Below are positions 1 to 8,441 of a stretch of DNA of 64,000 bases, piece after piece (the stretch's first letter is position 1; every line of letters starts with the position of its first letter). The stretch is from Paenibacillus sp. Root52. GTDB taxonomy: Bacteria; Bacillota; Bacilli; Paenibacillales; Paenibacillaceae. The notes under the pieces were generated by a model. That model ran no database searches. It had not been told where the DNA came from and saw nothing but the letters and a program-made list of their open reading frames with translations. A program made the translations under genes and the position numbers. The stretch lies in assembly GCF_001426865.1 (NCBI RefSeq), contig NZ_LMFO01000012.1, forward strand, positions 187,086 through 251,085. The letters run 5' to 3'.

Positions 1-423
1 AGCCTGCTTGTACTGCAACCCAACGTAGGCGAGGATATCTTGAGACGTTGGCTTCTAGCTCACAACTGGGTGGTCGTGGCGGAGAAACTGCTCGAGGAAG
101 ATGGGAAGATCTACGAAATTATCACGGCTATGCCACAAGCGAGTAGTCCTATTGCGAATGAAGAAGTATACAAGCCTCGTCCCCTCACAAATGGTGTAGA
201 GTTGACGGAGGAAATTTTGCTTCGCATGGGGCCATATCTGGTCGATCAACCAACAGACGTATTTTTCGCCAAATGGGAAAGTGAAATCGTTAAGCTGCAG
301 GGCGTAGTACAGTCGATCATGAAATCCGATCAAGAATCTGCTCGAGAGAAGGCTTCGGATGTTGAACGATTGATTGCGAATTTGAAGGAGGTATTGGCAT
401 GTTTGCCAAAGGTCAAACGGTAA
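1..423 (+). CDS. trmK: tRNA (adenine(22)-N1)-methyltransferase, C-terminal part (partial)
   Basis: The frame is open from base 1 and stops at 421-423, giving the last 140 residues of a protein that begins before the window. The start reads LLVLQPNVGEDILRRWL, followed by EEDGKIYEII, which resembles the C-terminal half of the TrmK/YqfN family. That family methylates A22 of tRNA with SAM; the SAM-binding Rossmann part lies outside the window. The final residues form a predicted helical tail. The gene overlaps the Nif3 gene by 25 bp, so the two are translationally coupled, as in B. subtilis (yqfN-yqfO). Assignment rests on recognised family sequence and this neighbour. Confidence 0.8.
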   Translation, partial: SLLVLQPNVGEDILRRWLLAHNWVVVAEKLLEEDGKIYEIITAMPQASSPIANEEVYKPRPLTNGVELTEEILLRMGPYLVDQPTDVFFAKWESEIVKLQGVVQSIMKSDQESAREKASDVERLIANLKEVLACLPKVKR

Positions 424-1514
424 TTCAATTGATGGAGCAGCTGGCTCCCAAACATTTAGCTGTACCTGATGACCGGATCGGTCTGCAGCTGGGAAGTCTA
501 CAAAAAGAAATTAAACACGTTCTTGTTGCATTGGATGTCACTGATGAAGTGGTCGAGGAAGCGATTCGCATAGGAGCCAATCTCATAATTGCGCATCATG
601 CCATTATATTCCGTCCAGTCAAATCACTAACAACCGATACACCTATGGGAAAACTGTACGAAAAGCTGATTAAGCATGATATTGCTGTGTACATCAGTCA
701 TACGAACCTAGACGTAGCAGAGGGCGGTATGAACGATTGGATGGCAGAAGCGATCGGAATCGATAGCAGAGAGTCACTGGAAGATGTACATACGGATCAT
801 CTTCTCAAGCTTGCGGTATTCGTTCCTCGTACACATCATGAACAAGTGTTGAACGCTATTCTAGAAGCTGGTGCTGGCAGCATTGGACAGTATAACAAGT
901 GTAGCTTCAATACGGAAGGCACAGGTACATTTGTACCTGGAGAAGGCACGCAGCCTTTTATTGGTACACAGGGGCAGATGGAACGTGTAGAGGAAATGCG
1001 CATCGAGACGATTGTGCCACAAAGTCTGCGCAGTCAAGTTATACAAGCAATGTTGAAGGCACATCCGTATGAAGAAGTGGCATACGATCTATATCCTATG
1101 GATTTAAAAGGGCGTACGCTTGGTCTGGGGCGCTTAGGACCACTCAAGCAATCAATGACACTCGGTGAGCTAGTAGACGTCGTGAAGACCCAACTGAACG
1201 TGTCTCACGTCCGAGTGGTAGGAGACTTGAACCGTAAAGTGAAAAAAGCGGCTGTTCTTGGTGGCTCAGGTAGCCGTTATACACTTACGGCACGTTTCAA
1301 AGGAGCAGATGTCATCGTAACTGGGGATATTGATTATCATACGGCTCACGATGCGTTAATGGCAGGCATGTGTATCATTGATGTTGGACATAATGCCGAG
1401 AAAATTATGAAGCCAAAAACAGCCGATTGGCTACGGGAGCGCTTAGACCATAAACGTTATGAAACACAGGTAACAGCATCAGAGGTAAATACAGAAGTAT
1501 TCCGTTTCCTCTAA
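399..1514 (+). CDS. yqfO: Nif3-like dinuclear metal center protein (YqfO family)
   Basis: A 371-residue protein of the Nif3/DUF34 family. Putative metal ligands are visible: the HH pair at 66-67 (IIAHHAII), SHTNLD near 100-105, and the C-terminal DVGHNAEK. The length fits the long Firmicute form, in which a PII-like domain (about 130-240) is inserted between the two Nif3 halves. Members form hexamers and bind two metal ions per subunit. The cellular role is unsettled; some members have been linked to GTP cyclohydrolase-like function or metal insertion. The start ATG overlaps the end of trmK. Family call is firm, function is not. Confidence 0.88.
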   Translation: MFAKGQTVIQLMEQLAPKHLAVPDDRIGLQLGSLQKEIKHVLVALDVTDEVVEEAIRIGANLIIAHHAIIFRPVKSLTTDTPMGKLYEKLIKHDIAVYISHTNLDVAEGGMNDWMAEAIGIDSRESLEDVHTDHLLKLAVFVPRTHHEQVLNAILEAGAGSIGQYNKCSFNTEGTGTFVPGEGTQPFIGTQGQMERVEEMRIETIVPQSLRSQVIQAMLKAHPYEEVAYDLYPMDLKGRTLGLGRLGPLKQSMTLGELVDVVKTQLNVSHVRVVGDLNRKVKKAAVLGGSGSRYTLTARFKGADVIVTGDIDYHTAHDALMAGMCIIDVGHNAEKIMKPKTADWLRERLDHKRYETQVTASEVNTEVFRFL

Positions 1515-1550
1515 ACGTGCCTGTTCCCAATGCTTCCATTAATATTAAGC

Positions 1551-1579
1551 TTGTTTGTAAACTGAAATCCTTGTATACT
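1551..1579 (+). promoter_or_regulatory. Sigma-A promoter of rnpB
   Basis: TTGTTT (1551-1556) and TATACT (1574-1579) are separated by 17 bp, placing the start of transcription about 8-15 bases before the P1 helix of the RNase P RNA. This would free rnpB from the upstream operon. Confidence 0.6.
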
Positions 1580-1594
1580 ATGTAATGTTGTTTC

Positions 1595-2003
1595 GGAAAG
1601 CTTGACAGACAATCGCTGGTGGCCTTGTTGCCACGAGAGGAAAGTCCGGGCTCCACAGGGCAGGATGCTGGATAACGTCCAGTCAGCGCGAGTTGAAGGA
1701 TAGTGCCACAGAAATGGACCGCCGATGGCCGGATTTTCCGGCACAGGCAAGGATGGAACCGAGGTGTAAGAGACCCCGAGGAACGCTGGTGACTTCGTTC
1801 CTGGTAAACCCCATCTGGAGCAAGACCTAATGGGACACAGTCGACTCTTTGGAGGAGGCAGCCTTAGCCCGAGGTGTGTCTAGGTTGGTCGCTTGAGCTG
1901 TGCAGCAATGTATGGCCTAGATAGATGATTGTCGCTTGTGGTGGGAGGGTAGTTCCCGTATGAACCACGAAGAGCACAGAACCCGGCTTACGGTAAGCTT
2001 TCC
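1595..2003 (+). ncRNA. rnpB: RNase P catalytic RNA, type A architecture
   Basis: The universally conserved CR-I block GAGGAAAGTCCGGGCTCC and the CR-V block (AGATAGATGATTGTC ... ACAGAACCCGGCTTA) are both present. Ends were set by the P1 helix: GGAAAGCTT at 1595-1603 pairs perfectly with AAGCTTTCC at 1995-2003. The interior follows the enterobacterial type A pattern: ACCGCCGATGGCC, then GGTAAACCCCATCTGGAGCAAG, then a GGTCGCTTGAGC segment before GGCCTAGATAGATG. The B. subtilis RNA is type B. The RNA processes the 5' ends of pre-tRNAs together with RnpA, which is not in this window. Confidence 0.95.
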
Positions 2004-2095
2004 TAACTGTAACAACAGCTAATCATTTGGAATTCATTCATGTGAATGGTGATTCTCATGATGAACATAGCGTAATTTTAGTGTTATAAACAAAG

Positions 2096-2134
2096 ATGGC
2101 GTCAGAATCCGATCTATACGGAATCTGACGCCAT
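2096..2134. terminator. Hairpin terminator between rnpB and the aminotransferase gene
   Basis: ATGGCGTCAGAATCC pairs with GGAATCTGACGCCAT with a single mismatch and a 9-base loop. The flanks are T-rich on the forward side and read CTTTGTTT on the reverse side, so it could terminate rnpB and back up termination of the convergent gene. Confidence 0.7.
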
Positions 2135-2161
2135 ATTTATTTGCTATTGATAAAGTAAGCA

Positions 2162-2197
2162 ATAATCGCAGTTATATTGCAATATAACTGCGATTAT
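2162..2197. repeat. 36-bp perfect palindrome, probable terminator of the aminotransferase gene
   Basis: Two 18-bp arms, ATAATCGCAGTTATATTG and its exact reverse complement, meet with no spacer. It lies 7 bp past the stop codon of the minus-strand aminotransferase gene. Transcribed from that strand it forms a long hairpin followed by only a weak T-tract (TGCTTACTTTATC). It may be a terminator, or a protein-binding palindrome. Confidence 0.55.
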
Positions 2198-2203
2198 CAA
2201 AAA

Positions 2204-3430
2204 TTACATGGTCACTGTAGCATCGGATTGTACTGAAGCATGCCAGCGTTTAATGGCACGATCCATACGTTCTACAGCCTCAGGGAGTAGTTCTGGATCG
2301 GTATGAGTAAAGTTAATCCGCATCCGGTTCAACTCAGGCGTGCCTGCGTAGAAGGAATCACCAGGAACGATACATACTTTTTCCTGAATGCCGTAAGTGA
2401 ACAGATTGCTGGCAGACATCGATTCAGGTAATTCGAGCCAGAGGAACATTCCCCCTTGTGGTGAATTCCACGAGATGCCTTCCCATGCCTTTTTCGTCAT
2501 CAGCTCAGTCATTTTCTCCATGCGCTGTTTATAATCAGCGGAAATTCCACGAATATGCTCATCGAGATCAAACGTCTCCATCAGGGCATGAAGCGCTCTT
2601 TGGTCAATACTGCTAGAGTGCAGATCCGCACCCTGTTTAGCTCTTGCTGCGATTTTAACAATATCCGGTGCAGCCAGGATCCAGCCTGTACGAAGTCCAG
2701 GAGCAACCGTTTTGGAGAAGGTACTGGTATAGATCACGTTGGAAGGCCCTTCATAAGCAGCGTCCAATTCAGTAAGTGCGGGCGCGTCCAGCTCTTCCGG
2801 GTTAAAACGAATTTCGCCATACGGGTCATCTTCCAGAATCAGGACGCCGTATTTCCGGCAAAGATCCACCGCTTTCTGACGTCTTTCACGGCTCCACACT
2901 TTACCCGAAGGATTGGAGAAGGTTGGGTTGATGTAGACCAATTTTGGTCGATGCAATTGAAGCAGTTCTTCTAATGATTCAGGTAGCATTCCTTCGTCAT
3001 CACAGCTTACACCGTGCGATATCGCCTGGTAGGAATGAATCACTTGAAGCGCAGCCAGATAGGTTGGTGATTCAACCAGTACGCAATCACCTGGATCAAG
3101 CAGGATGCGACATACAAGATCAATGGATTGCTGAGATCCTGTAGTCAGCAGCATATGATCTGGAGAAGCAGGTATGCCTTTGGATTCGAGGCGCTCCGCG
3201 ATTTTGGCGCGAAGTGGACGATATCCTTCCGTTTCTGCATATTGAAGAGCGGATGCTCCGGACGCAAATACTTTTTCATAAGCGACACGAATCGCTTCCA
3301 GAGGGAATGATGATTGTGCGGGTAAACCTCCAGCTAATGAAATCATGCCCGGAGCCTGCGCTGCCTGCAACATGTCGCGAACGACAGAGGACGGTGTGTT
3401 TAGTGCCATTTTAGACCAAGGGATATTCAT
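2204..3430 (-). CDS. PLP-dependent aminotransferase, class I/II (2-aminoadipate/aromatic type)
   Basis: A 408-residue fold-type I aminotransferase. The Schiff-base lysine is K240 in TSTFSKTVAPGLRTGW, with the phosphate-binding R247 behind it. LEDDPYGE (200-206) supplies the aspartate that contacts the pyridine nitrogen, and NPSGK (173-177) is the usual substrate-arginine neighbourhood. It resembles LysN/ARO8-like enzymes that transaminate 2-aminoadipate, aromatic or branched amino acids; the substrate cannot be read from sequence. AGGAGA lies 9 bases before the ATG. It is divergent from a MocR regulator whose own C-terminal half is a related aminotransferase fold, which suggests that regulator controls it. 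Confidence 0.85.
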   Translation of the reverse strand: MNIPWSKMALNTPSSVVRDMLQAAQAPGMISLAGGLPAQSSFPLEAIRVAYEKVFASGASALQYAETEGYRPLRAKIAERLESKGIPASPDHMLLTTGSQQSIDLVCRILLDPGDCVLVESPTYLAALQVIHSYQAISHGVSCDDEGMLPESLEELLQLHRPKLVYINPTFSNPSGKVWSRERRQKAVDLCRKYGVLILEDDPYGEIRFNPEELDAPALTELDAAYEGPSNVIYTSTFSKTVAPGLRTGWILAAPDIVKIAARAKQGADLHSSSIDQRALHALMETFDLDEHIRGISADYKQRMEKMTELMTKKAWEGISWNSPQGGMFLWLELPESMSASNLFTYGIQEKVCIVPGDSFYAGTPELNRMRINFTHTDPELLPEAVERMDRAIKRWHASVQSDATVTM

Positions 3431-3444
3431 TGTGTTCTCATCTC

Positions 3445-3601
3445 CTGTTATTCACTGTTATAGAGGTGCTTCATAAAGTTCGTTTTGCAGCTTTTTCCAT
3501 CGTCTTCGTACTAAAAACGAACCTTTGAACACGAACTTATAGTAATGTTATATTCTATAATAGACCGAAACTGTATAACAGTAAAATGTAGATCATAACA
3601 G
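3445..3601. promoter_or_regulatory. Divergent promoter region with CTGTTAT repeats (candidate MocR operator)
   Basis: CTGTTAT occurs at 3445-3451 and 3455-3461 (10 bp apart) next to the aminotransferase start. Its reverse complement ATAACAG occurs at 3575-3581 and 3595-3601 (20 bp apart) next to the regulator start. The spacing puts each pair on one face of the helix. A possible regulator promoter is TTGAAC (3525-3530), 18 bp, TATATT (3549-3554), so the second pair would lie just downstream of the start site. GTTCGTTTT and AAAACGAAC near 3479-3522 form a further inverted pair. Confidence 0.5.
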
Positions 3602-3619
3602 TTGGGAGGACGGGGAACA

Positions 3620-5140
3620 ATGCATATCGAACTGAAGCGGGGAAGTCGTACCAAATTGTACATACAGATTGCACTTACTCTTGCAGATCGTATCCGATCT
3701 GGGCTTATTGAACCAGGAACCCGTCTGCCATCCGTCCGAAAGCTTACCTCAGACCTTGGTGTAAGTTTAGTGACGGTGTCCAAAGCATATGCGGAGCTTG
3801 AAGCGATTCAATTAATTACGTGTTCTCAAGGCAAAGGTTGTTATGTGCGGGGAGTGCAGGAGTCCGAGAGAAGCGGAAATATAGATAAGATGTATCCAGT
3901 GCAAGGAAACGGGGAGAAAAATACACCGTGGAACTGGCAGATGGCATTGGTTGATTATTTACCTCGGGCTCAGCTTTGGCGACACTTCGATACTTCTCCA
4001 CAAGTGCGGTATGAGCTCCATATGTCTGCTATTCAGCCTGAATTGTTGCCTACACGAGAGATTATTGAGAGTGCTTATCGTCTCTCCTCAGATCATCCGG
4101 AACGGATGGCTGCGTATGGTTCGTTCCAAGGAGATCGTGAGCTTCGCCAGACGTTTGCAGATCATTTTGCAGAGAGAGGTTCCCAGGTAATGCCTGAGCG
4201 CATGTTAATTACTAGCGGCACGCAACAGGGAATTGATTTGGTGGCTCGAACGTTTGTAGGACCTGGTGATGTGGTTTACATGGAAGCCCCGACGTATACG
4301 GGAGCCATCGATGTATTTACGAGCAGAGGCGCCAAAATTATTACCGTACCAATGGATGACGAGGGGATGCGCATCGATCTGTTGACCCGGTTATGCGATA
4401 CCCATCCGCCGAAGTTAATCTATACCATTCCAACGTTTCATAATCCCACAGGGATCACGATGAGTGCTCAAAGGCGAGCGCAGTTGCTGAATTTGGCTCA
4501 GAGCTACCATTGCCTCATTCTGGAGGATGATCCGTTCTCTGATCTTTATTTCCGCGACCCGCCTCCAGCCTCCATTAAGTCAATGGATCTAACCGGGCAT
4601 GTCGTATACCTCAAAACGTTCAGTAAAGTATTATCACCAGGCTGCCGTGTGGCCTGTGCTATCGCAGATGGAAGTGTTCTTACGCGGCTGGTGGCTGCGA
4701 AATCTACCGCAGATCTAGGCAGTCCTCTATTAACTCAAAAAGCGTTGCAATCCTTCATTCAGCATCAGTATAGCGCGTATATCCGCCAGCTTCGAGATGA
4801 GCTGTACACTAGATTGAGCGCAGCATCGGCTGTCTTAGAAGCGCATGCACCACCAGGGATGTTCTGGGTCTTACCGGACGGAGGGTTGAACCTGTGGCTG
4901 CAACTGCCCGATGGTATAGATATGCGTGAACTACATAGACACGCGCTGGCTGCAGGCGTTTCCTTTTTGCCTGGTTCGGCTTGTTATGTGGGGGAACCGG
5001 ACACTTCAAATTTGCGAATTTGTTTTACGGTGACGGACATGGAACGATTGTGTGAAGGTCTGCGTGTCTTATGTAATGTGATCGCAAACGAAGCCCCGCT
5101 TAAGGGAGGGGCGGCTGCGGACAGGCTCCCGCTTATTTAA
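3620..5140 (+). CDS. MocR-type GntR transcriptional regulator with aminotransferase domain
   Basis: A 506-residue chimera. Residues about 5-75 are a GntR winged helix-turn-helix (LADRIRSGLIEPGTRLPSVR, then LGVSLVTVSKAYAELE). Residues about 110-490 are a fold-type I aminotransferase-like domain with the PLP lysine in YLKTFSKVLSPGCR and the LEDDPFSD motif. MocR proteins use PLP or a PLP-linked amino acid as effector and usually bind DNA repeats beside their target. ATG 3620 is chosen because GGGAGG precedes it by about 10 bases; the upstream in-frame TTG at 3602 would lie before the Shine-Dalgarno. The likely target is the divergent aminotransferase gene, and possibly itself. Confidence 0.9.
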   Translation: MHIELKRGSRTKLYIQIALTLADRIRSGLIEPGTRLPSVRKLTSDLGVSLVTVSKAYAELEAIQLITCSQGKGCYVRGVQESERSGNIDKMYPVQGNGEKNTPWNWQMALVDYLPRAQLWRHFDTSPQVRYELHMSAIQPELLPTREIIESAYRLSSDHPERMAAYGSFQGDRELRQTFADHFAERGSQVMPERMLITSGTQQGIDLVARTFVGPGDVVYMEAPTYTGAIDVFTSRGAKIITVPMDDEGMRIDLLTRLCDTHPPKLIYTIPTFHNPTGITMSAQRRAQLLNLAQSYHCLILEDDPFSDLYFRDPPPASIKSMDLTGHVVYLKTFSKVLSPGCRVACAIADGSVLTRLVAAKSTADLGSPLLTQKALQSFIQHQYSAYIRQLRDELYTRLSAASAVLEAHAPPGMFWVLPDGGLNLWLQLPDGIDMRELHRHALAAGVSFLPGSACYVGEPDTSNLRICFTVTDMERLCEGLRVLCNVIANEAPLKGGAAADRLPLI

Positions 5141-5225
5141 TTTCTCAAAAATGGACATACATCCAATCCACTTTCGTCCTAATGCAATACGTTATAGTAT
5201 CACTTGAAAGGGAGTTGGTTTTGAA

Positions 5226-5483
5226 ATGAACCATTTCTGTCCACCGGTTTGCCCGATTGTCTGTGATCCTATCCAGGTTGTGCAAGACTACTACATTCCA
5301 CAAATCGTACCTGTAATTCATCCGATTGAGGTTATCAAGAAGCACCACTGTGTGCCGATCCCTCACCATATGTACCCAGTCGTTATAAGAGAAGAAGAAA
5401 CAGGTTATGTATCTAGCCACAATGGCAAGAAAAAATCCGCCAAAAAATCAAGCAAATCCCGTACAACTTCACGTAAACGTTAA
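5226..5483 (+). CDS. CotD-like spore coat protein
   Basis: An 85-residue protein rich in His, Pro, Val and Cys. It begins MNHFCPPVCPIVCDP, has a middle with repeated (V/I)HP and HH motifs, and ends in a Lys/Ser/Arg tail (GKKKSAKKSSKS...RKR). This composition resembles the inner-coat protein CotD of Bacillus, which has many His and Cys residues available for cross-linking. It stands alone, between the MocR gene and a convergent protease gene. AAGGGAG precedes the ATG. No clear sigma-E or sigma-K promoter was identified. The call rests on composition and length, so it is moderate. Confidence 0.65.
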   Translation: MNHFCPPVCPIVCDPIQVVQDYYIPQIVPVIHPIEVIKKHHCVPIPHHMYPVVIREEETGYVSSHNGKKKSAKKSSKSRTTSRKR

Positions 5484-5526
5484 GCGCAGCCTAAGCCCCC
5501 GGGAATGATAATTTGATACCATATCA

Positions 5527-5574
5527 AAAAGCAGCATACGCCCGGGGGCGCAGCTGCTTTTGTTGTTGTCGAAC
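5527..5574. terminator. Hairpin terminator between convergent coat and protease genes
   Basis: AAAAGCAGC (5527-5535) pairs with GCTGCTTTT (5553-5561), followed by TGTTGTTGT. An alternative, larger stem GCCCCCGGG/CCCGGGGGC (from about 5496 and 5541) overlaps it. The A-tract on the other side lets it also act on the minus strand. Confidence 0.6.
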
Positions 5575-5585
5575 ATAAATAAACA

Positions 5586-7472
5586 CTACTTCGTATATTT
5601 CTTCATCGTATTGTCCATTTGCTGTCTCACATGTTGTGGCCAGAATTGCAGAGGAGCACTATTGCTCGATGCGGCTTGAAGCGCTTTGTAGACATCCACT
5701 TGACCGTATCCATAATATTTATCGTGTCCAGGATCGCCGAGATCAATCACGCTCTGACGCATGAGATCCATCACTTCGGTATTCGTTAAGTCAGGGTTGA
5801 TCGAACGAATTAATCCTGCAAGTGCGGCCACGTGGGGACTGGCCATGGATGTTCCCGACAATGCAGCATACTGGTTGTCAGGATAGGTGCTCGCAATGCT
5901 GGTGCCTGGTGCCATAACATCAACGTAGTCGCCATAGTTGGAGTAGGATGCTTTATTCATATCAGGGTCAGTAGCAGATACGGCGAATACTTCGGGATAG
6001 GCAGCCGGATATCCAGGACGTTCTGTATTATCGTTGCCTGTAGCGGCAATCAGTACAATATCGCGGTCAAACGCATATTTGATTGCATCATGAAGAAACT
6101 GAGCATCTGCATAGTTTCCCAAGCTCATGTTAATGACCTTGGCTCCATGGTCTGCTGCCCAGATAATCCCTTCAGCAACAGCATAAGTCGTGCCTGAACC
6201 CGAGCTATCCAGAACTTTTACTGGAAGTACATTATTGTACCAGCTCATTCCTGCTACACCCTCATTGTTGTTAACAATCGCTCCGATAATTCCAGCAACG
6301 TGCGTACCATGACCGACATCATCGAGAGGTTGACTCGCAGGGTCGATCACATTGTATCCCTTAAGCAGCTTTCCTTTGAGATCAGGGTGATTGATGTCTA
6401 CCCCAGTATCCACCACGGCAACAATAACATCCTTGTTCCCTTTTGAAATATTCCACCCTCGGTTGGTTTCAATTGCAGGCAGGTTCCATTGGTAATCGGT
6501 AAACAAAATATCATTAGGAACGGTGACCTCAGCCGAATTGTCCTTTTCAGTCAGTGTCTCATTGGTTAAATACATGTAGTGGGGTTCCATATAAAGTGGA
6601 TTCCATTTACGCTCAAAATAGGAATGCAGCTGTTCATAATTCATATGTTCTGACCGGAAAACATACGTGTATCCCAATTTGCGAGCAGACTGTGTTCGTA
6701 AGTCAGATTTAATGATGCGCATGTCACGTTCGCCCGGCTCCTGTCGGAAACGAATTACGATTTCATTTTCATAAAAATGGCTGGCATTTGCGTTGTCATG
6801 TCCTGTTTTGACCGTAATTTCGTTTAAGGTATCTGGATGCACCGATTCAATTTTGAATTTGCCTTCCCGAGGGTAAGGGATCATACGTAGATTTTTACGT
6901 TGATGCTGTTCCACCGCGTTAAGCACGTTTTGGCTGAATAAAGCGATGACAGCTTGCTTGCCATCCTTGGAAGGCTGACCTAACACAAAATACTTTTCTT
7001 TACCCATGGCAAATGAAGAAGACTCGAAGCTTTGACGTTTCATAACGGCTTTTTTGGCTAGGCTAAGAGAATGATCGAAGCGTTGTTGCTCCAATTTACT
7101 TCCTTTTGGCAGGTCTTGGCCGAACTGATGGCGCTGTGAACCTGATGTATTGTCCATGAACATGAGAGAATGGATGTGTTTGTGAGATTGTTGAAGGTCT
7201 TGCACATACTTACGCAATTCTGAATCTGACATGCTGGAGGTTTTCTCTAACATGGTGCTTAGATGCTGTTTCGCATCCATTCGGGTGAGGAGATCCGTAG
7301 CTTTCACGTCTTGAACTTTCAGGCGCTGTTTATTTCCTTGCTCCACGTGAGGAGCATCAGGTAATGCACTATGCTCTGGCAGCGTGCGATTGGATGTTGG
7401 TAGTAGCAGGGTTAGAGCAAGCGTTCCTACACCTGCGGCAATAACCCAGTTAATCCATTTTGGTTTAGACAT
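5586..7472 (-). CDS. Membrane-anchored subtilisin-like serine protease (S8 family)
   Basis: A 628-residue protein with one N-terminal membrane segment or signal anchor (about 8-25), a long region of about 300 residues without a recognised fold, and a subtilase domain (about 325-605). The catalytic triad is D355 (VAVVDTGVD), H388 (GHGTHVAG) and S542 (GTSMASPH), with oxyanion N480 (ATGN). Everything needed for activity is present. The N-terminal part probably includes an inhibitor-like or sensor domain, and the protease should act outside the membrane. GAGGAGG precedes the ATG by 11 bases. Substrate unknown; a sporulation or quality-control role is only a guess. Confidence 0.88.
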   Translation of the reverse strand: MSKPKWINWVIAAGVGTLALTLLLPTSNRTLPEHSALPDAPHVEQGNKQRLKVQDVKATDLLTRMDAKQHLSTMLEKTSSMSDSELRKYVQDLQQSHKHIHSLMFMDNTSGSQRHQFGQDLPKGSKLEQQRFDHSLSLAKKAVMKRQSFESSSFAMGKEKYFVLGQPSKDGKQAVIALFSQNVLNAVEQHQRKNLRMIPYPREGKFKIESVHPDTLNEITVKTGHDNANASHFYENEIVIRFRQEPGERDMRIIKSDLRTQSARKLGYTYVFRSEHMNYEQLHSYFERKWNPLYMEPHYMYLTNETLTEKDNSAEVTVPNDILFTDYQWNLPAIETNRGWNISKGNKDVIVAVVDTGVDINHPDLKGKLLKGYNVIDPASQPLDDVGHGTHVAGIIGAIVNNNEGVAGMSWYNNVLPVKVLDSSGSGTTYAVAEGIIWAADHGAKVINMSLGNYADAQFLHDAIKYAFDRDIVLIAATGNDNTERPGYPAAYPEVFAVSATDPDMNKASYSNYGDYVDVMAPGTSIASTYPDNQYAALSGTSMASPHVAALAGLIRSINPDLTNTEVMDLMRQSVIDLGDPGHDKYYGYGQVDVYKALQAASSNSAPLQFWPQHVRQQMDNTMKKYTK

Positions 7473-7672
7473 CGAGATGATAACCTCCTCTGTAATTGGG
7501 ACAATAATCTGAACCGTGCTCAGGCCTCATCGTTGTCCGTGCATAGTTCTATCGTTAGGAAAAGTAGATATTTTTATGCAGATATAGACCATGCGTAGCA
7601 TTTTGCAAATAAGATCGTCGAACACTTGAAGACACCTGTTGGATTATGGGATACCGCTCGTCAGCTTTTTAT

Positions 7673-7727
7673 GGTAGGATAGTACCTGAGAATTGAAGGT
7701 CAGGTGAAATTCACCGCCCGACCTACC
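7673..7727 (+). other. Structured 5' leader of the DUF3907 gene
   Basis: GGTC (7698-7701) and GACC (7720-7723) enclose GGTGA/TCACC (7703-7707 with 7711-7715). GGTAGG at 7673-7678 can pair instead with CCTACC at 7722-7727, overlapping the first stem. The rest of the 291-bp gap (7473-7763) shows only AT-rich sequence and presumably the two divergent promoters. No known riboswitch was recognised. Confidence 0.35.
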
Positions 7728-7763
7728 TATATGTAAGGACTTATTTAAGGGGGAGCTACCTTT

Positions 7764-8270
7764 ATGTCAGCAGCCAATGTACAGAAAATTTGTGAGTCAA
7801 CTAGGGAAAAGTTAAAACCTGCTATCGACCGGATTGAACAATTTTTGAACGAAAATGCTTTGCCTGAACTGGATCAGAATCAGACGGAAGAATCAACTAC
7901 GTTCTACAAAGGATTTCTTTCGGATCTCCGTCATCTGCTTGTTTTTTCTGAAGTTTCTTACGAAAAACTTGGCGTTGTGCTGCGTCGTGCTAATTTCGAT
8001 GTCGATTTTGCGGAAAAGGCGCTTTATAATACGTACCACCAAAGTGTAAATAGCTTTTTCTATCCCAAAAATGAATGTTACTCTGAAGACGGCAGATATG
8101 CTTACACAGGGCAAGATGCAATTCGTTTCCGTGACAAGCCTATCCGTGCAGTGCGTGACGTCATTCTTGAGATTTCCAAAACGTATGAAGAATTGCGCGA
8201 CGACTTGGCTTTCTATGAGAGTGATTACTTGACTCAGCGTCGGATGCAGAATCAACGTAACCACGCCTAA
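7764..8270 (+). CDS. DUF3907 family protein (YpuI-like)
   Basis: A 168-residue soluble protein without signal peptide or membrane segment, resembling B. subtilis YpuI (DUF3907), of unknown function. It is mostly helical: an N-terminal amphipathic region, a middle SVNSFFYPKNECYSEDGRYAYTGQDAIRF, and a C-terminal helix rich in charged residues. The family is largely restricted to Bacillales. AGGGGGAG precedes the ATG and a strong terminator follows, so the gene is monocistronic. Confidence 0.75.
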   Translation: MSAANVQKICESTREKLKPAIDRIEQFLNENALPELDQNQTEESTTFYKGFLSDLRHLLVFSEVSYEKLGVVLRRANFDVDFAEKALYNTYHQSVNSFFYPKNECYSEDGRYAYTGQDAIRFRDKPIRAVRDVILEISKTYEELRDDLAFYESDYLTQRRMQNQRNHA

Positions 8271-8307
8271 GCGTAGACTACATGTAGACTTACTATATCA
8301 ATGAATG

Positions 8308-8334
8308 AAACCGCCGATTTTGGCGGTTTTTTTG
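8308..8334 (+). terminator. Rho-independent terminator after the DUF3907 gene
   Basis: AAACCGCC (8308-8315) pairs with GGCGGTTT (8322-8329) around a 6-base loop and is followed by a run of T. Confidence 0.9.
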
Positions 8335-8441
8335 CGTTCTCACTAAATAGCTGCGAGAGGGGAATTCATGTCATCATCTGACATTTAGAACGGGAATAGC
8401 TGATTATTACCGTGGAGACAATAGGTGCGAGGTGATAAATA

